The notes under the pieces: generated by a model
Told to the model about the DNA's origin: nothing
The model's database searches: none
The model's input: the letters and a program-made list of their open reading frames with translations, nothing else
Position numbers and translations under genes: made by a program
In this document: positions 1-11,413 of the stretch, one piece after another
Position numbering within the stretch: position 1 is the first letter of the stretch
Layout of the letters: each line of letters starts with the position of its first letter
Assembly (NCBI GenBank): GCA_024734495.1
Contig: JALMQS010000153.1
Span: forward strand, 6,349,294 to 6,413,293
Length of the DNA: 64,000 nt
Direction of reading: 5' to 3'
From: Forficula auricularia
Taxonomy: Eukaryota > Arthropoda > Insecta > Dermaptera > Forficulidae

Positions 1-444
1 CCTTCTTTGCCTTTTCCTACTCTTGCATTCCAATCCCCCATAGTTATTAAATTTTCATCCCCTTTTTCAATTTGTTCGTACATTTCTTCTATATCTTGTC
101 CTCATATGATGTAGTAGGCATGTATACCTGGATTATCACAGTATCTTTCGGTTTCGAATCCACTGTGATCATAACAATCCTTTCGCTTACCTGTAGATAA
201 TTCTTTACCCTTTGCCCTATTTTTTTATTCATAATAATGCCCTACTCCTGCCCTCCCATTCTGCCCCCCGTGTGAATGATTCTATGGTTGTTTTCGAACC
301 AAATATCTCCTCTTCTGGATATCTCATTTCACTAATCCCAATAATGTCCAATTTGTGTTCATCCATTTCCCGCTTTAAATTCACTAGTTTATCGTCTCCT
401 CTTAGCGTCTCTAACATTCCACGCTCCGACTCGTAGAAAGTCAT
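1..444 (-). pseudogene. LINE endonuclease fragment (APE-type), broken
   Basis: On the minus strand a 71-codon frame (444-229) contains ISEMRYPEEE. This matches the conserved glutamate block of apurinic-type endonucleases of non-LTR retrotransposons (usually ISETRW). Reading on toward position 1 the frame shows an IIQVYMPTTSYED block and then, after a change of frame near position 80, GDWNARVGKG, the GD(F/W)NA(K/R)VG catalytic block of the same domain. The order of the blocks is correct for an APE domain, and reverse transcriptase would lie beyond the left edge. At least one frameshift and stops make the copy inactive. RTE or a related clade is likely; the exact clade is not decided. Confidence 0.75.
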
Positions 445-780
445 TATTTATTTTTCCCTTTATGATGGTCTCTCCTCGGGTAGCCCTTCCCGGAGATCCG
501 AACGAGGGGCTAGTTTACCTCCGGAACTCTTTACTCGAAGAGAAATCGTCATGTTGCATATTCTCGGATTCGTAATGTGGTGGTTTCCCGTTGCCTTCCA
601 CATGTTGAAGAAAAAAAAAAAAAAAAAAAAAACAAGAGTTGGCCAAGCGGAGGCCGTATAGGAGAGAGAAAAAAGAGAAGCCTGACACAAGTAAGTGGAA
701 GCAATGTCAGACTTAGCTCGGATAACCCCGTGGTCGCAATCCACGTACTCATCAGAAATGAGTTCCTGAGGTGACTACCT
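445..780 (-). repeat. Probable LINE leader region upstream of the endonuclease
   Basis: This stretch is G+C-richer than its surroundings and lies directly upstream of the endonuclease frame, so it is probably the leader of the same element. It holds a run of about 21 A on the plus strand (609-631). A related phrase (GGCAACGGGAAAC) recurs near 29290. No coding frame longer than short shadows is convincing. Confidence 0.4.
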
Positions 781-1019
781 AGTAATTTATATTTTTATTT
801 TATTAATATGAATAATAATGAAAAATGTATAAAAAAAATTTACACTAAAAACAATTTGGCAACGGCGCATTTATTAAACCAGCGAAAGATGTGCTCATAT
901 AATTTACATAAGGTGTAACGTAGGCGTTGATTACATTTGTTTAAAAATAACAAAACGATTTTTATAGAAATAAATCGACCTTTAAAATGTATTTTATCTG
1001 TCATACTATATAATATTTG
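781..1019. other. AT-rich stretch, nothing recognised
   Basis: Low-complexity AT-rich DNA between the LINE fragment and the Helitron-like unit. No gene, terminal repeat or RNA motif was seen. Confidence 0.5.
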
Positions 1020-1841
1020 TCTAGATTAATTTGTAACAACGCTAAGAGAAATTTCTCTAAAAAAATTTCCCTCTTGTCTAGAATCGAACCTACGAACCTC
1101 TTGAACTAAGGTCATTAGCTTTTTTTAAGTTTTAAGAGGATGTTTTATTAGCCACAAAAAATGGCTAATAAAACATCCTCTTAAAACTAAAAAAAATTCA
1201 TTAGCTTTAACCACTAGACCAATCTAACATTAATATTTATACCATGATTTCAGTTACTAAAACTATAAATTTTTGATTTAGACTTTGTGTCGAGATAATA
1301 TTGTATTCATTTGAACTCGAATGAAAATGAAAAAACACCAATAGATTTTAAATTAAGAAACATTAAATATATATTAATTAACGAGGCAAATTTGAAATAT
1401 AATTGTCAGCTCGGATTTTAAACTGATGGCTCCAATCGATTTTCATTAACCAGGCAAATTTGAAATATAATTGTAATTTTGAAATGAAAGACTCCGATTC
1501 ATTTTAAATTAAGAAACATTAAATATATTTCTTGTAATTAATTAAATTAATTGAACCGCGTAAATTTGAATAATTTCCATGATTCAGCCTGCGAATTTTT
1601 TGCAGTTCATAAATCATTTCATTGTTTTTGTTTTGAAAAGGAAAAATGAAATTTAAATTTAAATATATTCATAATTATTCCTCCTCCCCCCCCCCCCCGC
1701 CACTCAAAAATTGAAGAGGCGAAACTTTTAAGAAGACGATGTATTTTCGGTAGTTTACGGGTGTGGTTTTTTAAGAGGAATAAAAATTTTTGACCTAGAC
1801 GCTGCCCACCAGGGCACCAGAAGGCACGCACGAAAAGCTCG
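1020..1841 (+). mobile_element. Non-autonomous Helitron-like element, copy 1
   Basis: The unit begins TCTAGATTAATTTG and ends GACGCTGCCC...GAAAAGCTCG. The same sequence is present in inverse orientation at 40977-41593 and 47803-48622. The last about 80 bp match the tail that ends the helicase Helitron at 8950 (GAGACGC(C/T)GCCCGCCAGGGCA core), including a GC-rich hairpin just before the terminus. The terminal tetranucleotide appears to be CTCG rather than the usual CTAG. It includes a tRNA-like segment (about 1080-1235, minus strand) with A-box-like TGGTCTAGTGGTTAAAGC and B-box-like GGTTCGATTC, so it may be a SINE-Helitron composite. It has no coding capacity. Confidence 0.6.
1121..1198. mobile_element. 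78-bp hairpin MITE with 8-bp target duplication
   Basis: The two halves are inverted copies (AGTTTTAAGAGGATG...CATCCTCTTAAAACT) with a loop of about 7 bases. CATTAGCT occurs directly on both sides (1113-1120 and 1199-1206). An 8-bp duplication is what hAT transposases make, so this is probably a hAT-type MITE. It splits the tRNA-like segment of the host element. Confidence 0.65.
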
Positions 1842-2139
1842 TTTTAATATAAAAATATTCAATCTCTTACCTTACAATGGTGCCAGATTTGTCAAACGAG
1901 CAGGGGATTGGCTAGAATCATAACATAAACAGCAAAAAGTTTTAGGGTTATGAACTATGAATCCTTATTGTCTGATCTATATACTCTAGCATTAACTTTT
2001 TGCTAGTATTGTCGCGAAACAACTAACTTAAGAAAGTGAAAATGATGTTCCATTAAGAAAAAAATTCATTAGGAATTTAGAGGTTTTTTTATCCTTATAG
2101 TCTCCGTATCAAAAAAAAGAAACTAATTTTTTCAATTTT

Positions 2140-3640
2140 GACCTGCGCCACTCTATACATTTTTAAACTAGATTAAATTTGATCCAATTCAAAGTTTCAT
2201 CTTAATAGGATAATGGTAACTTGTGCCGCAATGAGATTGAATTTTTAAAAAACTGCAATTTTTTGCAAAAATTAGCAGCTTTTTTTTCATAAAATGAAAA
2301 CCACTCTTCCTAGAAACTTGAATTCTGTCTCATTCTTTAGATTTATAGATTCTATGACACTTTTGAGGATTCGGATCATCATAGCCTTTGTAGGAAAATT
2401 TATGAACTTTTCATTTTGAAAAGGAAGGTTATTTACGAAAAGTTGATAGTTTTCGAGTTATAAGCAAAAAAACGCCCTTTAATTGGACTAAAAAGGTACT
2501 TCCAAGAAATAAAAAAGAACACAATTCTTTATTAAATATTTGAAATATATTTAATTACGGTTAGTTTGCCATAAGAAAAGGTTTGTCGTTGCCGTTACTC
2601 ATCCCATGAACTCTGCTCTTGAGGGTGGGGGGGGGGGGGGGGTTTCTTACACCCAAACACCCCCACCCTTGAGGCTACGCCTCTGTGAACAGGAGTGTAC
2701 TTTCCTTCCAGCCAATTTAATTTTCATCGACTTTTTGTGAACAAAAATTTTGTGGAAAGAAATTAGTAAGCAGCAGTAGAATCGAGTTTCATTTCACGAA
2801 TCATCATTTGTTTTCATATGTTTTTTTAAACAATTTTTCCTACTAGAGATTTCGAATAGATCAATTAACAGATTAATTGGAGCCTTGAAATCGAGCGTTA
2901 ACGATTGATTTTCTTAAAATTTTTAAAATTTGTATCCGGATACCAGGAGCGAACAGGAGTGTACTTTTCTTCCCGCCAATTTAATTTTCATTGACTTTTT
3001 ATGAACAAATATTTTGTCAATCTCAAGAGTAGGTGAAATGAAAGAAATCAGCAAGCAACAGTAGAATCGAGTTTCATTTCACGAATCATTGTTTCTTTTC
3101 ATATGGTTTTTTAAACAATTTTTCCTACTCGAGATTTCGAATAGATCAATGAATATATTTTTTTAATCTGTATAATTTGAGCTGGCAATGAAACCAGTAT
3201 TACAGCGAGCCAATTGGAGCCTAGAAATCAAGCGTTAACGATTGATTTTCTTAAAATTTTTAATATTTGTATCCGGAGAACAGGAGCGAACAGGCAGTGG
3301 CGTAGACAGAAAAGTTTCATGTAGGGGGGGGGGGGGGCTCAATTCACAAAGCAAAATATTTAGTGGGAATTTTTTTTTTACTAAAATAAATACTCCAGTT
3401 AAATTGTGTTTTTACTTGGAAATTTTTTGGGTAGTTGTAATTTTTTCGACCCTTTATGTTTTTTGGTTTGCTGAATCCGAATCTGAAGTTGTTAACAAAA
3501 TTTCTCCATGGAACATTGTCAAAAATGCAAAAAAATGTATAAAATTCTCATTTTTTGGGCGGTTTTATGCTTATAACTCGAAAACTATCAACTTTTCGTA
3601 AATAACCTTCCTATTCATTAAGATCTGGACGAGTGAAATT
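2140..3640. repeat. Fold-back region with internal direct duplication
   Basis: A block of about 260 bp beginning AGGAGTGTACTTT (2689-2945) is repeated directly at 2955-3290, differing by small indels. Outside it, 2408-2480 and 3545-3618 are inverted copies (AGGAAGGTTATTTACG / CGTAAATAACCTTCCT). The central poly-G runs at 2626 and 3326 sit at corresponding sites. This is probably a degenerate DNA-element derivative; the class was not recognised. Confidence 0.5.
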
Positions 3641-3899
3641 TAAAAATATTTTTTATTTAAAAAAACTATTCATTTTAGGTATAGGGAATATTTAATAAAC
3701 TTATATTGGATTTTTATATAGAATTCAAAAATTTATGCAATGTTCCATTTGAAAAAATTGAATATTAACAACTTTCTGATTTTCTGAAATAAACGATTAT
3801 TATGGTCATCCTGGATATAAAATTTGAATTTTTATGATTAAGTAAGATTGAAGGAGACAAGAAAAGATTGTGTCTTCTGCTGGAATTATAAATTTTATT

Positions 3900-3955
3900 T
3901 ATTTATAACGAGACTATAGTTTCGAGGGCTTTGCCCTCTTCATCAGTCTATTACA
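3900..3955 (-). ncRNA. Hammerhead-ribozyme-like motif (PLE type)
   Basis: The minus strand reads CTGATGA, one extra A, a perfect six-base hairpin GAGGGC-AAA-GCCCTC, GAAAC, TATA and GTC. This gives both conserved core halves, a stem III of two pairs closed by TATA, and a GTC cleavage triplet (core 3912-3946). AGA before and TCT after the core can begin stem I. A mutated relative lies at 42868-42915. Hammerheads with very short stem III are known from Penelope-like retroelements. The unpaired A between core and helix II is non-canonical. Confidence 0.6.
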
Positions 3956-4194
3956 ATTGATTCACAGGAATTAATTTACGAATTATCATTAATTTTAAAA
4001 AATGAACGCTAAATCGGTAGATCTTACAAACTATCTAAAATAACTCAGAAATGATAAATTTTAGACATCAAATGCATTATACAAAATCATCTTAGTTTTC
4101 AACACTTAATCTAATGATGCAAAAATATTTGGGGGGGGGGGGGGTTCCATAGAAAATAAGAAAGTTGTTAGCGATTGCGGCAAAGCAGAAAGTC

Positions 4195-4568
4195 ACCAAA
4201 AGTTGTTAATAATCTACTCTTATTAAACGAGCAAAAATTGTATATTTATTTATATATATTTGTATCTAGGTTCTATTTTGAAAACGACTCTACAGATTTT
4301 GATGAAATTCACGGGTTAGGGGGTTTTTGGGTTGACAATTTGATCTATCACGGTCTCATCTTCGATAAAATTGTTTTTGATGGTTTTTTTCGTAATCAAA
4401 TTAATTATTCTCAAGTAGACAAATGCCAATCTTATCTTAGAGATTTTAAAAGGGTTCTTCTTTTCTTTTGTATGGGTTGGTTTAAATCTTTGTTCTCAAA
4501 GGCCTTGAAGAACATTGTGATTTTGGTGTGTTGTTGTCAAGCTAAACCCGAACAAAGCTCGGTCTTCC

Positions 4569-4619
<51 letters not shown>

Positions 4620-5045
4620 TATTTGTATTAGTATTTGTTTATTTTATTTTAAAAACGGCTCTAACGATTTTGATGAAACAAACTCTGGATGTGGTGGATG
4701 TGGGGGGTGCAGAAGATGTGGGCATTGGTGGGGGATCCGGGTGTAGGACGAGGTTTCGGGGGTGGGGTCGAGCAGGGTGGAGGTGGGGGGTACAGTGGTC
4801 GAATACTATATAGATATATTTGTATTTTTTTAATTTGAAAACGGCTCTCAAATAAAAATCGACCTTTTTATCAGAAAATTCTCCTCATAAGTTACTTATA
4901 ATGTTTCACCTAGAACCGAAACCTAAATCCTTAAAAATTACTTTTTATCAGAATTTTTTAATTAAAAATAATATTAAAATAAAGATGTTAACTGAAGGAA
5001 GAAGTTACCGAGCAGCGCTCGGTGCCTCCAGGTACTTTATTTAAA
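4195..5045 (+). repeat. Hairpin-ended interspersed repeat, copy 1
   Basis: The unit begins near AAACGAGCAAAAATTG and ends with a hairpin (ACCGAGC-AGC-GCTCGGT) followed by GCCTCCAGGTAC. The same ends occur inverted at 51440-52100, and a partial copy lies at 42540-42745. Phrases such as 'ACGATTTTGATGAAA' recur in all copies. The 3' hairpin a few bases from the end resembles Helitron architecture, but no CTRR end is visible, so the class is left open. A (TA)n microsatellite occupies 4571-4617. The long frame 4175-4618 has no recognisable protein and is judged spurious. Confidence 0.5.
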
Positions 5046-6061
5046 AAGAGCATATTCCAAAACATAAATATGTCAAAGTTCAAAATTTTCTCTCAAATCT
5101 TTCCATGAAAACTTTTAATGAACGAGTTCTGTGGAACACCCTGTATATCTTAATATATATAAATCTCGTGTCACAATGTTTGATCTCAATGGACTCCTAA
5201 ACCACTGAACCGATTATAATAAAATTCGCACACCATGTGCAGTTCGATCCAACTTGAGAGGTAGGATAGTTTAAATCTCAAATTATAGTCGCAATTTTAA
5301 TTTATTGCTAATTATTTGTCTGTTATTATTTGACAGTCACAATTTCCAAATGATTCTAACAGATGTCGATACCTTTCGACTGGGTTGAGTAAGTAGTCAA
5401 TAGATGGCGCTGCTATGGTAAATCTACGAACGTGTCATATAAGCTACATTTTAACAGCATAATTACCACGTGTTGTTGACGCTATAAAATTAATTAAATT
5501 TATTTTGTAATGAACGAAATACCGTATAATTCAATTATTTCCACTTTTTAAATTTTTGGTGTTAGCATAGCCGGCCACGTGTTACTTAGACTGAAGTGTA
5601 AATTGCATTCATATTATAATGAAGATAATACAGTGAAATTAATCCTGTTTTTTACTTATTTGTGCTTCATTGATCAAAACTTTATAATTTAATTTGAATA
5701 TATGTATGTAAGTATTATCACATAATTATAAAATTTAATTAAAATGTCAATGCAAAGTTGTACAAATATTTTTTTTTATTGTTTTTATTTAACCTCTATT
5801 AAAAAATATTTAGGAACAATAATTTCAATTTATACATGTAAGTAATATCACATAGTTTTATAAAAGTTAATTAATATATCAATGAGAAAATGGCACAAAG
5901 CTCCCCACACTTTTTCAATAATTGTACAAAAATTTTTATATTATTTTTATTTAACCTCCATTGAAAATTATTTTGCACTTATTATTTCAATGTGCTATGA
6001 TAACATGTTTTTCAGTTCCTCTTTCTAATATTTAAACGATTAAATTATTATTTTCAGTCAA

Positions 6062-6597
6062 ATGCCACCGAAAAAATCTAACCTCAACAACGCGAGCAGC
6101 AAAGCGGCACGACGCAAACGTGTTGAAAGAGCTCAGCAATTACCAGAACAAATCGAAACAAGAAATGCAGCTCAAAGAATCAGGACTTGCAGAAAGTCGT
6201 GCACAAGAATCTCAAGAACAGCGAGACGAACGTCTGCAACAGAATATTACGAGAACAAGAGCGGCACGAGAACGAAACATAGCTACAGTACGAGTACTAG
6301 ATCGACAAAGGCAACGGATCAGCCGCTCATTAACACGTGCATCATTCGTTCGGCTTGCCTTTGAATATGCACCAGATATTAACTACTCAGCGCATTCAAA
6401 AATTGCTATCGGTGGAATGGATAAAGTATGTCAATATTGTCAGGCATTGAAATTTCGGAATGAAGCAGCCGGCATGTGCTGCGCATCAGGAAAAGTTGTG
6501 CTGTCACCTCTACCTAGCTCCGCCGGAGCCTTTATTATCCCTTCTTACTGACAATTCAGATGATTCCAAATTATTTTTGCAAGATACGCAAATTTAA
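6062..6597 (+). pseudogene. Helitron protein, N-terminal zinc-binding part, broken
   Basis: The frame starts at an ATG soon after TTTTCAG (MPPKKSNLNN) and must change frame between 6120 and 6160. It then continues as an Arg/Glu/Gln-rich region to a cysteine block (CQYCQALKF...CCASGKV). This block is typical of the segment that precedes the Rep domain of Helitron proteins (C-x2-C...CC). The frame ends about 6597. The Rep domain that should follow is absent, and the next recognisable residues belong to the helicase linker at 6621. This is a dead fragment produced by an internal deletion. Confidence 0.8.
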
Positions 6598-6620
6598 TTC
6601 TTGCTTCCAAATGACGTCAT

Positions 6621-8289
6621 TTGGGGCAACTAAAATTTGCGATCGTGCATCCGATGGATGAAAATTGTATGACAGAAGACATCTTGCACCGAATTAGACA
6701 AACAAATCAATGCCAAAACATAGATTATACACCAGAGATGTACAATGAAGCATTGGTCTTGATCGAGGATTTATGTGTTCTTATTTCAAATTTACCACTT
6801 AATCATTATGGTATGCCATCACCTAATCGTCCAGCCACCGACTTAGTCAATACCGATTTACAACGAGAAAAGCAATATGACCATGGAAGTTTAGCAACAA
6901 TTATCATGAACAGTGAACCATTACTGACAGCAGAACAAAAAATTATTTATGATCGGATTATGCTGGCTGTTGCTGCTGAACAAGGCGGTTTTTTTCTTAG
7001 ATGCACCCGGTGGAACCGGTAAGACATTTTTAATATCGTTGATTCTTGCCAAAATACGGTCGCAACAAAAAATCGCATTAGCAGTAGCATCGTCAGGCAT
7101 TGCGGCTACTTTACTAGATGGTGGGCGAACAGCACATTCAACATTCAAGCTGCCATTGGACGTTCATAATAAACCAGATGCAATGTGTAACATCAAAAAG
7201 AATAGTGGAATAGCTGCAGTGTTGCGGAAGAGTTCTATAATAATTTGGGATGAGTGCACAATGGCACACAAATATTCACTTGAAGCATTAAACAGAACTA
7301 TGCAAGATTTAAACAGCAATAATAAACTTTTCGGTGGTGCTATCTTACTTTTGTCTGGTGACTTCCGGCAGACCTTACCGGTTATACCTCGCTCTACTTT
7401 CGCGGATGAGATTAATGCATGTTTGAAACAATCATTCTTATGGCGAAGTGTTGAAACACTTCGATTGACCATAAATATGCGAGTACAATTGCAAAATGAT
7501 CCATCAGCACAAATATTTTCCGAACAACTACTAGAAATTGGGAACGGTAAAATAGAACTGCAACCAAATACGCGATGCATTAAACTACCAGACAATTTTT
7601 GCACTGTTGTTCAGGATAAAAATGAATTGATTCAGAGTATTTTCCCGGATATACAGAATAATTATTTGAATCATGAATGGCTCAGTCAACGGGCGATTTT
7701 GGCAGCCAAAAACGTTGATGTTGACGAAATTAACTTCCAGATACAACAGTTGTTACCAGGCGATCTGATGTCTTTTAAATCAATCGATACTGTTGTTGAT
7801 GAAAATGAAAGTGTAAATTTTCCGATTGAATTTTTAAATTCATTAGATATCCCTGGAATGCCACCACATAATCTTCGATTAAAGATTGGTTCCCCTATTA
7901 TTCTCCTCCGTAATTTGAATCCACCTCAATTATGTAACGGTACGCGTTTGGTCATCAAAAAGATCACCGGAAACATTCTTGAAGCAACCATTTTGGCTGG
8001 GAAGTTTAAAGGAAAAATGGTCCTGCTGCCACGTATTCCGATGATACCATCAGATTCTACCATACCCTTCAAAAGGCTACAGTTTCCAATTCGTTTAGCT
8101 TTCGCCATGTCTATAAATAAATCTCAAGGTCAAACAATGTCCATTTGTGGTTTAGATTTGGAAAATCCATGTTTTTCTCATGGGCAACTATATGTTGCGT
8201 GTTCACGTGTTGGGAAACCGTCGAATCTATTTGTGTTAGCTAAAGACAGGTTAACCAAAAACATTGTGCACCGATTGGTGTTAAATTAA
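6621..8289 (+). pseudogene. Helitron Pif1-family DNA helicase, one frameshift
   Basis: Two overlapping frames (6621-7022 and 6949-8289) make up one helicase, separated by an indel in a seven-T run (6989-6995). In the downstream frame the SF1B motifs run in order: Walker A PGGTGKT (residues 20-26), SSGIAATLL (motif Ia), WDECTM with Asp101-Glu102 (Walker B), SGDFRQ (136-141), NMR, FAMSINKSQGQTM (385-397) and YVACSR (415-420). The set is complete to the C-terminus. In active Helitrons this domain unwinds DNA during rolling-circle transposition. The frameshift lies just upstream of Walker A, so most of the helicase is otherwise undamaged, which suggests recent loss of function. No Rep domain is present, so this copy could move only in trans. 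Confidence 0.9.
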
Positions 8290-8772
8290 ATTGAAATTGA
8301 AAGTATTTATAATTCAAAAAAATAGATATTAATGTTTAAAAGTTTAAGACTGTCTGCCTTGCCTACCTCATTCATGAGTTTAAGCGTCACATGTTATTTA
8401 CTGTATTATACTGTAATATACTTATTTGTTATAAAATTAAATGGAAATAATAAATCTGATAAATTTTTATTTTGTATTGATTTCTGCTTAATATCAAGTG
8501 TAAGAACATTTTAATTAATTGTGTTCAACGTACTTCCCCTTCAAATCTCAATCCAGTGAATTTGTATACCAACATCAACATTTTCGTCTTTGTTCGTAAA
8601 TAATTTCATTGTACTAAAGGGTTATAGTAGTAGAAAGTCAAATAAGGAGATCACCATATTTTTTTACAAATACTATCTGTGTGGAAAAGCATAGTGGACT
8701 CCGTGACTGATGTTCTCTTATCGTTCCTCTTAGATTGTTTACTATAATGTAATATAACAAAAACTTTAGCCA

Positions 8773-8950
8773 CAGCAACGCGTGGCCGGGTCAGCTATAT
8801 ATATATAAAAAAAAAAAAAAAACAATTTACATAAAAGGTAATCAATTTTGGACACCTCATACTTTCATTCCGAGACGCCGCCCGCCAGGGCAACCCGCCC
8901 GGAGGGCCTAGCTGGGACAGGCGTGCCGGAGGCACGCCGGGTACAGCTAG
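8773..8950 (+). other. Two successive Helitron 3' termini
   Basis: The first terminus has hairpin GCCAC...GTGGC followed by CGGGTCAGCTA (to about 8797), running into a TA/A tract. The second has hairpin GGCGTGCC...GGCACGCC followed by GGGTACAGCTAG (to 8950). Both have the hairpin-plus-CT end expected of Helitrons. The second tail matches three non-autonomous elements in this window. Confidence 0.6.
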
Positions 8951-9299
8951 TATATATATATATATATATATTTATTTATTTATTTATATATTAATAAATT
9001 TATTTGCATTTATTTGAAGGTGGCACAAATAGAGTAATAAATAATAATAATAATATATATTACAAATCAGTTTTGCAAGTCACAGTAGCAAATATTTGTA
9101 AATTGAAACAAATCAATTCACAATATAATGTTCTTGTTCTATTTTATTTACATATAATAATACAGCTTAAACAAAATTTATTTTTTATTTAAAAATTTTA
9201 TTAAATCAGCTCAGCGAATTTAAATAATACATATGTATTTCTTTGCAGGCTATTAAAATACGCCACGGACCACCGGTTGCCAACCGCTGGTCCATTTGG

Positions 9300-9992
9300 A
9301 AATAAGATGACGTGTTCTGATGTGGGCATCCACTTGACTTTACCATACAACCTGGCCCCTCTCCTTATATTTAATATTTAATAAAATTATTTATAATTAT
9401 GTCGAAGAGGGCGGTTAGTTTTTCCATTTTTAGACTCCAGGGGGCCCACTGATTATGTATACAAAATTTAGTTGAGTTTGGTACAAGGGCCTAATTTTCA
9501 TTTTTTGACCCTACACCCCCCCACCCCCATTTTGGGCTGTTAGTTTTTGCATTTTTAGACTTCTGGGGTCCCAGTGATTATGTATACAAAATTTGATGTA
9601 ATTTGCTCAAACGGCCTATATTTTTAATTTTTAACCCTGCCCTCCACCCCCTTAATTTTGGGTCGATATGCACCAAAATCTAATCAGCTCTTAATCTCGA
9701 TGGACCAAAACTATGTGTGAAATTTGGTTTCGATATTCACACTAGTTTTTGAGCTAGATCGTCCACAAAAATTTTGTAACTAACAGACATTTTAACAAAA
9801 CAATTATTATCTCGAAAAATATAATTTTTTCGATGTTCACTTATTAGAGCTTTTTTGTAGAGCGAAATGCCATAGTTTCACTCAATTTTTTTAATCAAAA
9901 TAGTTTCAGCCGTTTTTGAGATATTTCGAAAAAAAGAAGGAAAAAACACTTTTTTCATGCACGATTACTTACAATACTCTGTATGGTAAAGT
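9300..9992 (-). repeat. Family R interspersed repeat (minus copy)
   Basis: The complete unit is oriented ACTTTACCATACAG (9992) to GTCATCTTAT (9300). It contains the shared phrases TCAAAACGGCTGAAACTATT-like text, a CACAAAAATTTTGTAAC block, and G/C-tract units with GTATACATAATCAGTGGG. No coding sequence. Confidence 0.75.
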
Positions 9993-10579
9993 AACATGAA
10001 CTTTGTGCTTACATGTTAAGCCCCGAATAAGAAGCGATCTCTGACTCTATAATTAAATAAACATATCGTTTGACAGGAAATTTCGGAATTATCTTTATAA
10101 TTTATGCTTATGAATATATTTTAGTATAGTTAAAGTAACCTACTTTAAATCCCGTTGCATATTAAAAAAAAAAAAAAATAAACTTATCCAACTTCTTGAT
10201 ATTTTTTTCTTTATCGTAAAGATGAGCAGAGAGAGTATAAACTAGAATAACAAGAATGGAACAAGGCCGAAGGAACCTACGACTGGTTTTTTTTTTTGGT
10301 TTGAGTTTGGAAATCTGTACGAGAAGTAGATGTAGAAAAGTTGGCTGCTGGACTTAGATGTTACCACAACTAGACAGGTTACCTCAATGAAAAATAAAAA
10401 ATAAATAAATAAATGATCATTATTAATAATTCATTCTATTCACAAATTGATGTTTAGTATTTAATTCACCATCATAGTTTTAGATATGCTTTTAGAGTGA
10501 AAAAACTTAGCTACCTATTAGACATAATAATATCAATATACATACACGTATTAATAAAAAACGAGCTAGTTCTATTTTT

Positions 10580-11413
10580 ACTTTACCATACAGGGTATGG
10601 TCAAGTATTGTAATCGTGCATGAAAAAAGTGTTTTTGTTCCTTCTTTTTTTCAAAATATCTAAAAAACTGCTGAAACTATTTCGATTAAAAAAATTAAGC
10701 GAAACCATGGCATTTCGGTCTACAAAAAAGCTCTAATAAACAAACATCGAAAAAATTATATTTTTCGAGATAATAATTGTTTTGTCAAAATGTCTGTTAG
10801 TTAGTTAGTTAGTCTGTGCGTTACCAAATTTTTGTGGTCGAGTTAGCTCAAAAACTAGTGTGAATATCGAAACCAAATTTCACGCGTAGTTTTGGTTCAT
10901 TGAGATTAAGAGCTGATTAGATTTTCGTGCATATCGACCCTAAATTAAGGGGAGTCGAGGGGGGTTAAAAATTAAAAATCTAGGTCGTTTGTGCAAACTC
11001 AACCAAATTTTGTATACATAATCAGTGGACCTCCAGAAGTCTAAAAATGCAAAATCTAACTGCCCAAAATGGGGAGGGGGGCGGAGGGTCAAAAAATTAA
11101 AATCTTGGACATTTACCAAACTAAACCAAATTTTGTATACATAATCAGTGGGTCCCCAGAAGTCTAAAAATGCAAAAACTAACAGCCCGAAATGGGGGGG
11201 GGGAGGATAAAAAATGAAAATCTTGGCCATTTACCAAACTCAACCAAATTTTGTATAGATAATCAATCAGTGGGTCCCAGGAGTCTAAAAATGCAAAAAC
11301 TAACCCCCCCAACATGATTATAAAAAATTTTAATAAATATTAAATTTAAGTGAGGGGCCAGGTTGTATGGTAAAGTCAAGTGAATGGCCACATCAGAATA
11401 CGTCAGCTTATTT
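10580..11413 (+). repeat. Family R interspersed repeat, full-length copy
   Basis: Starts ACTTTACCATACAGGGTATGG and ends TGTATGGTAAAGTCAAG plus GGCCACATCAGAA and a TTATTT tail. ACTTTACCATACA and TGTATGGTAAAGT are inverted, but every 3' end carries about 40 further bases. The 3' half holds direct units of about 118-123 bp starting at 10995, 11118 and 11236. Each has CAAATTTTGTATACATAATC, AAAATGCAAAAACTAAC and a run of 6-10 G. Around eleven copies or fragments lie in the window. The class was not recognised. Confidence 0.75.

Larger units (their letters stand above)
5148..8950 (+). mobile_element. Helitron, helicase-bearing, Rep-less
   Basis: The left end (TC at 5148, AT-rich, then CTCGTGTCACAATGTTTG) and the right end (hairpin GGCGTGCC-GGA-GGCACGCC, then GGGTACAG and CTAG at 947-950 of the 8-kb block) follow the Helitron rule: 5' TC, 3' hairpin plus CTAG, no terminal inverted repeats, and insertion between A and T. 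It carries the Helitron N-terminal fragment and the Pif1-like helicase but no HUH/Rep nuclease. An imperfect direct duplication of about 150 bp fills 5700-6000. A second complete-looking 3' terminus lies at about 8773-8797, so the tail from 8798 to 8950 may have been added. Confidence 0.8.

Noticed and set aside
3242..3601. 119-codon frame
   Set aside because: Spans a poly-G run in duplicated fold-back DNA; no recognisable protein.
4175..4618. 147-codon frame ending in an Ile-Tyr repeat
   Set aside because: It lies within an interspersed repeat and ends in a TA microsatellite; no family resemblance.
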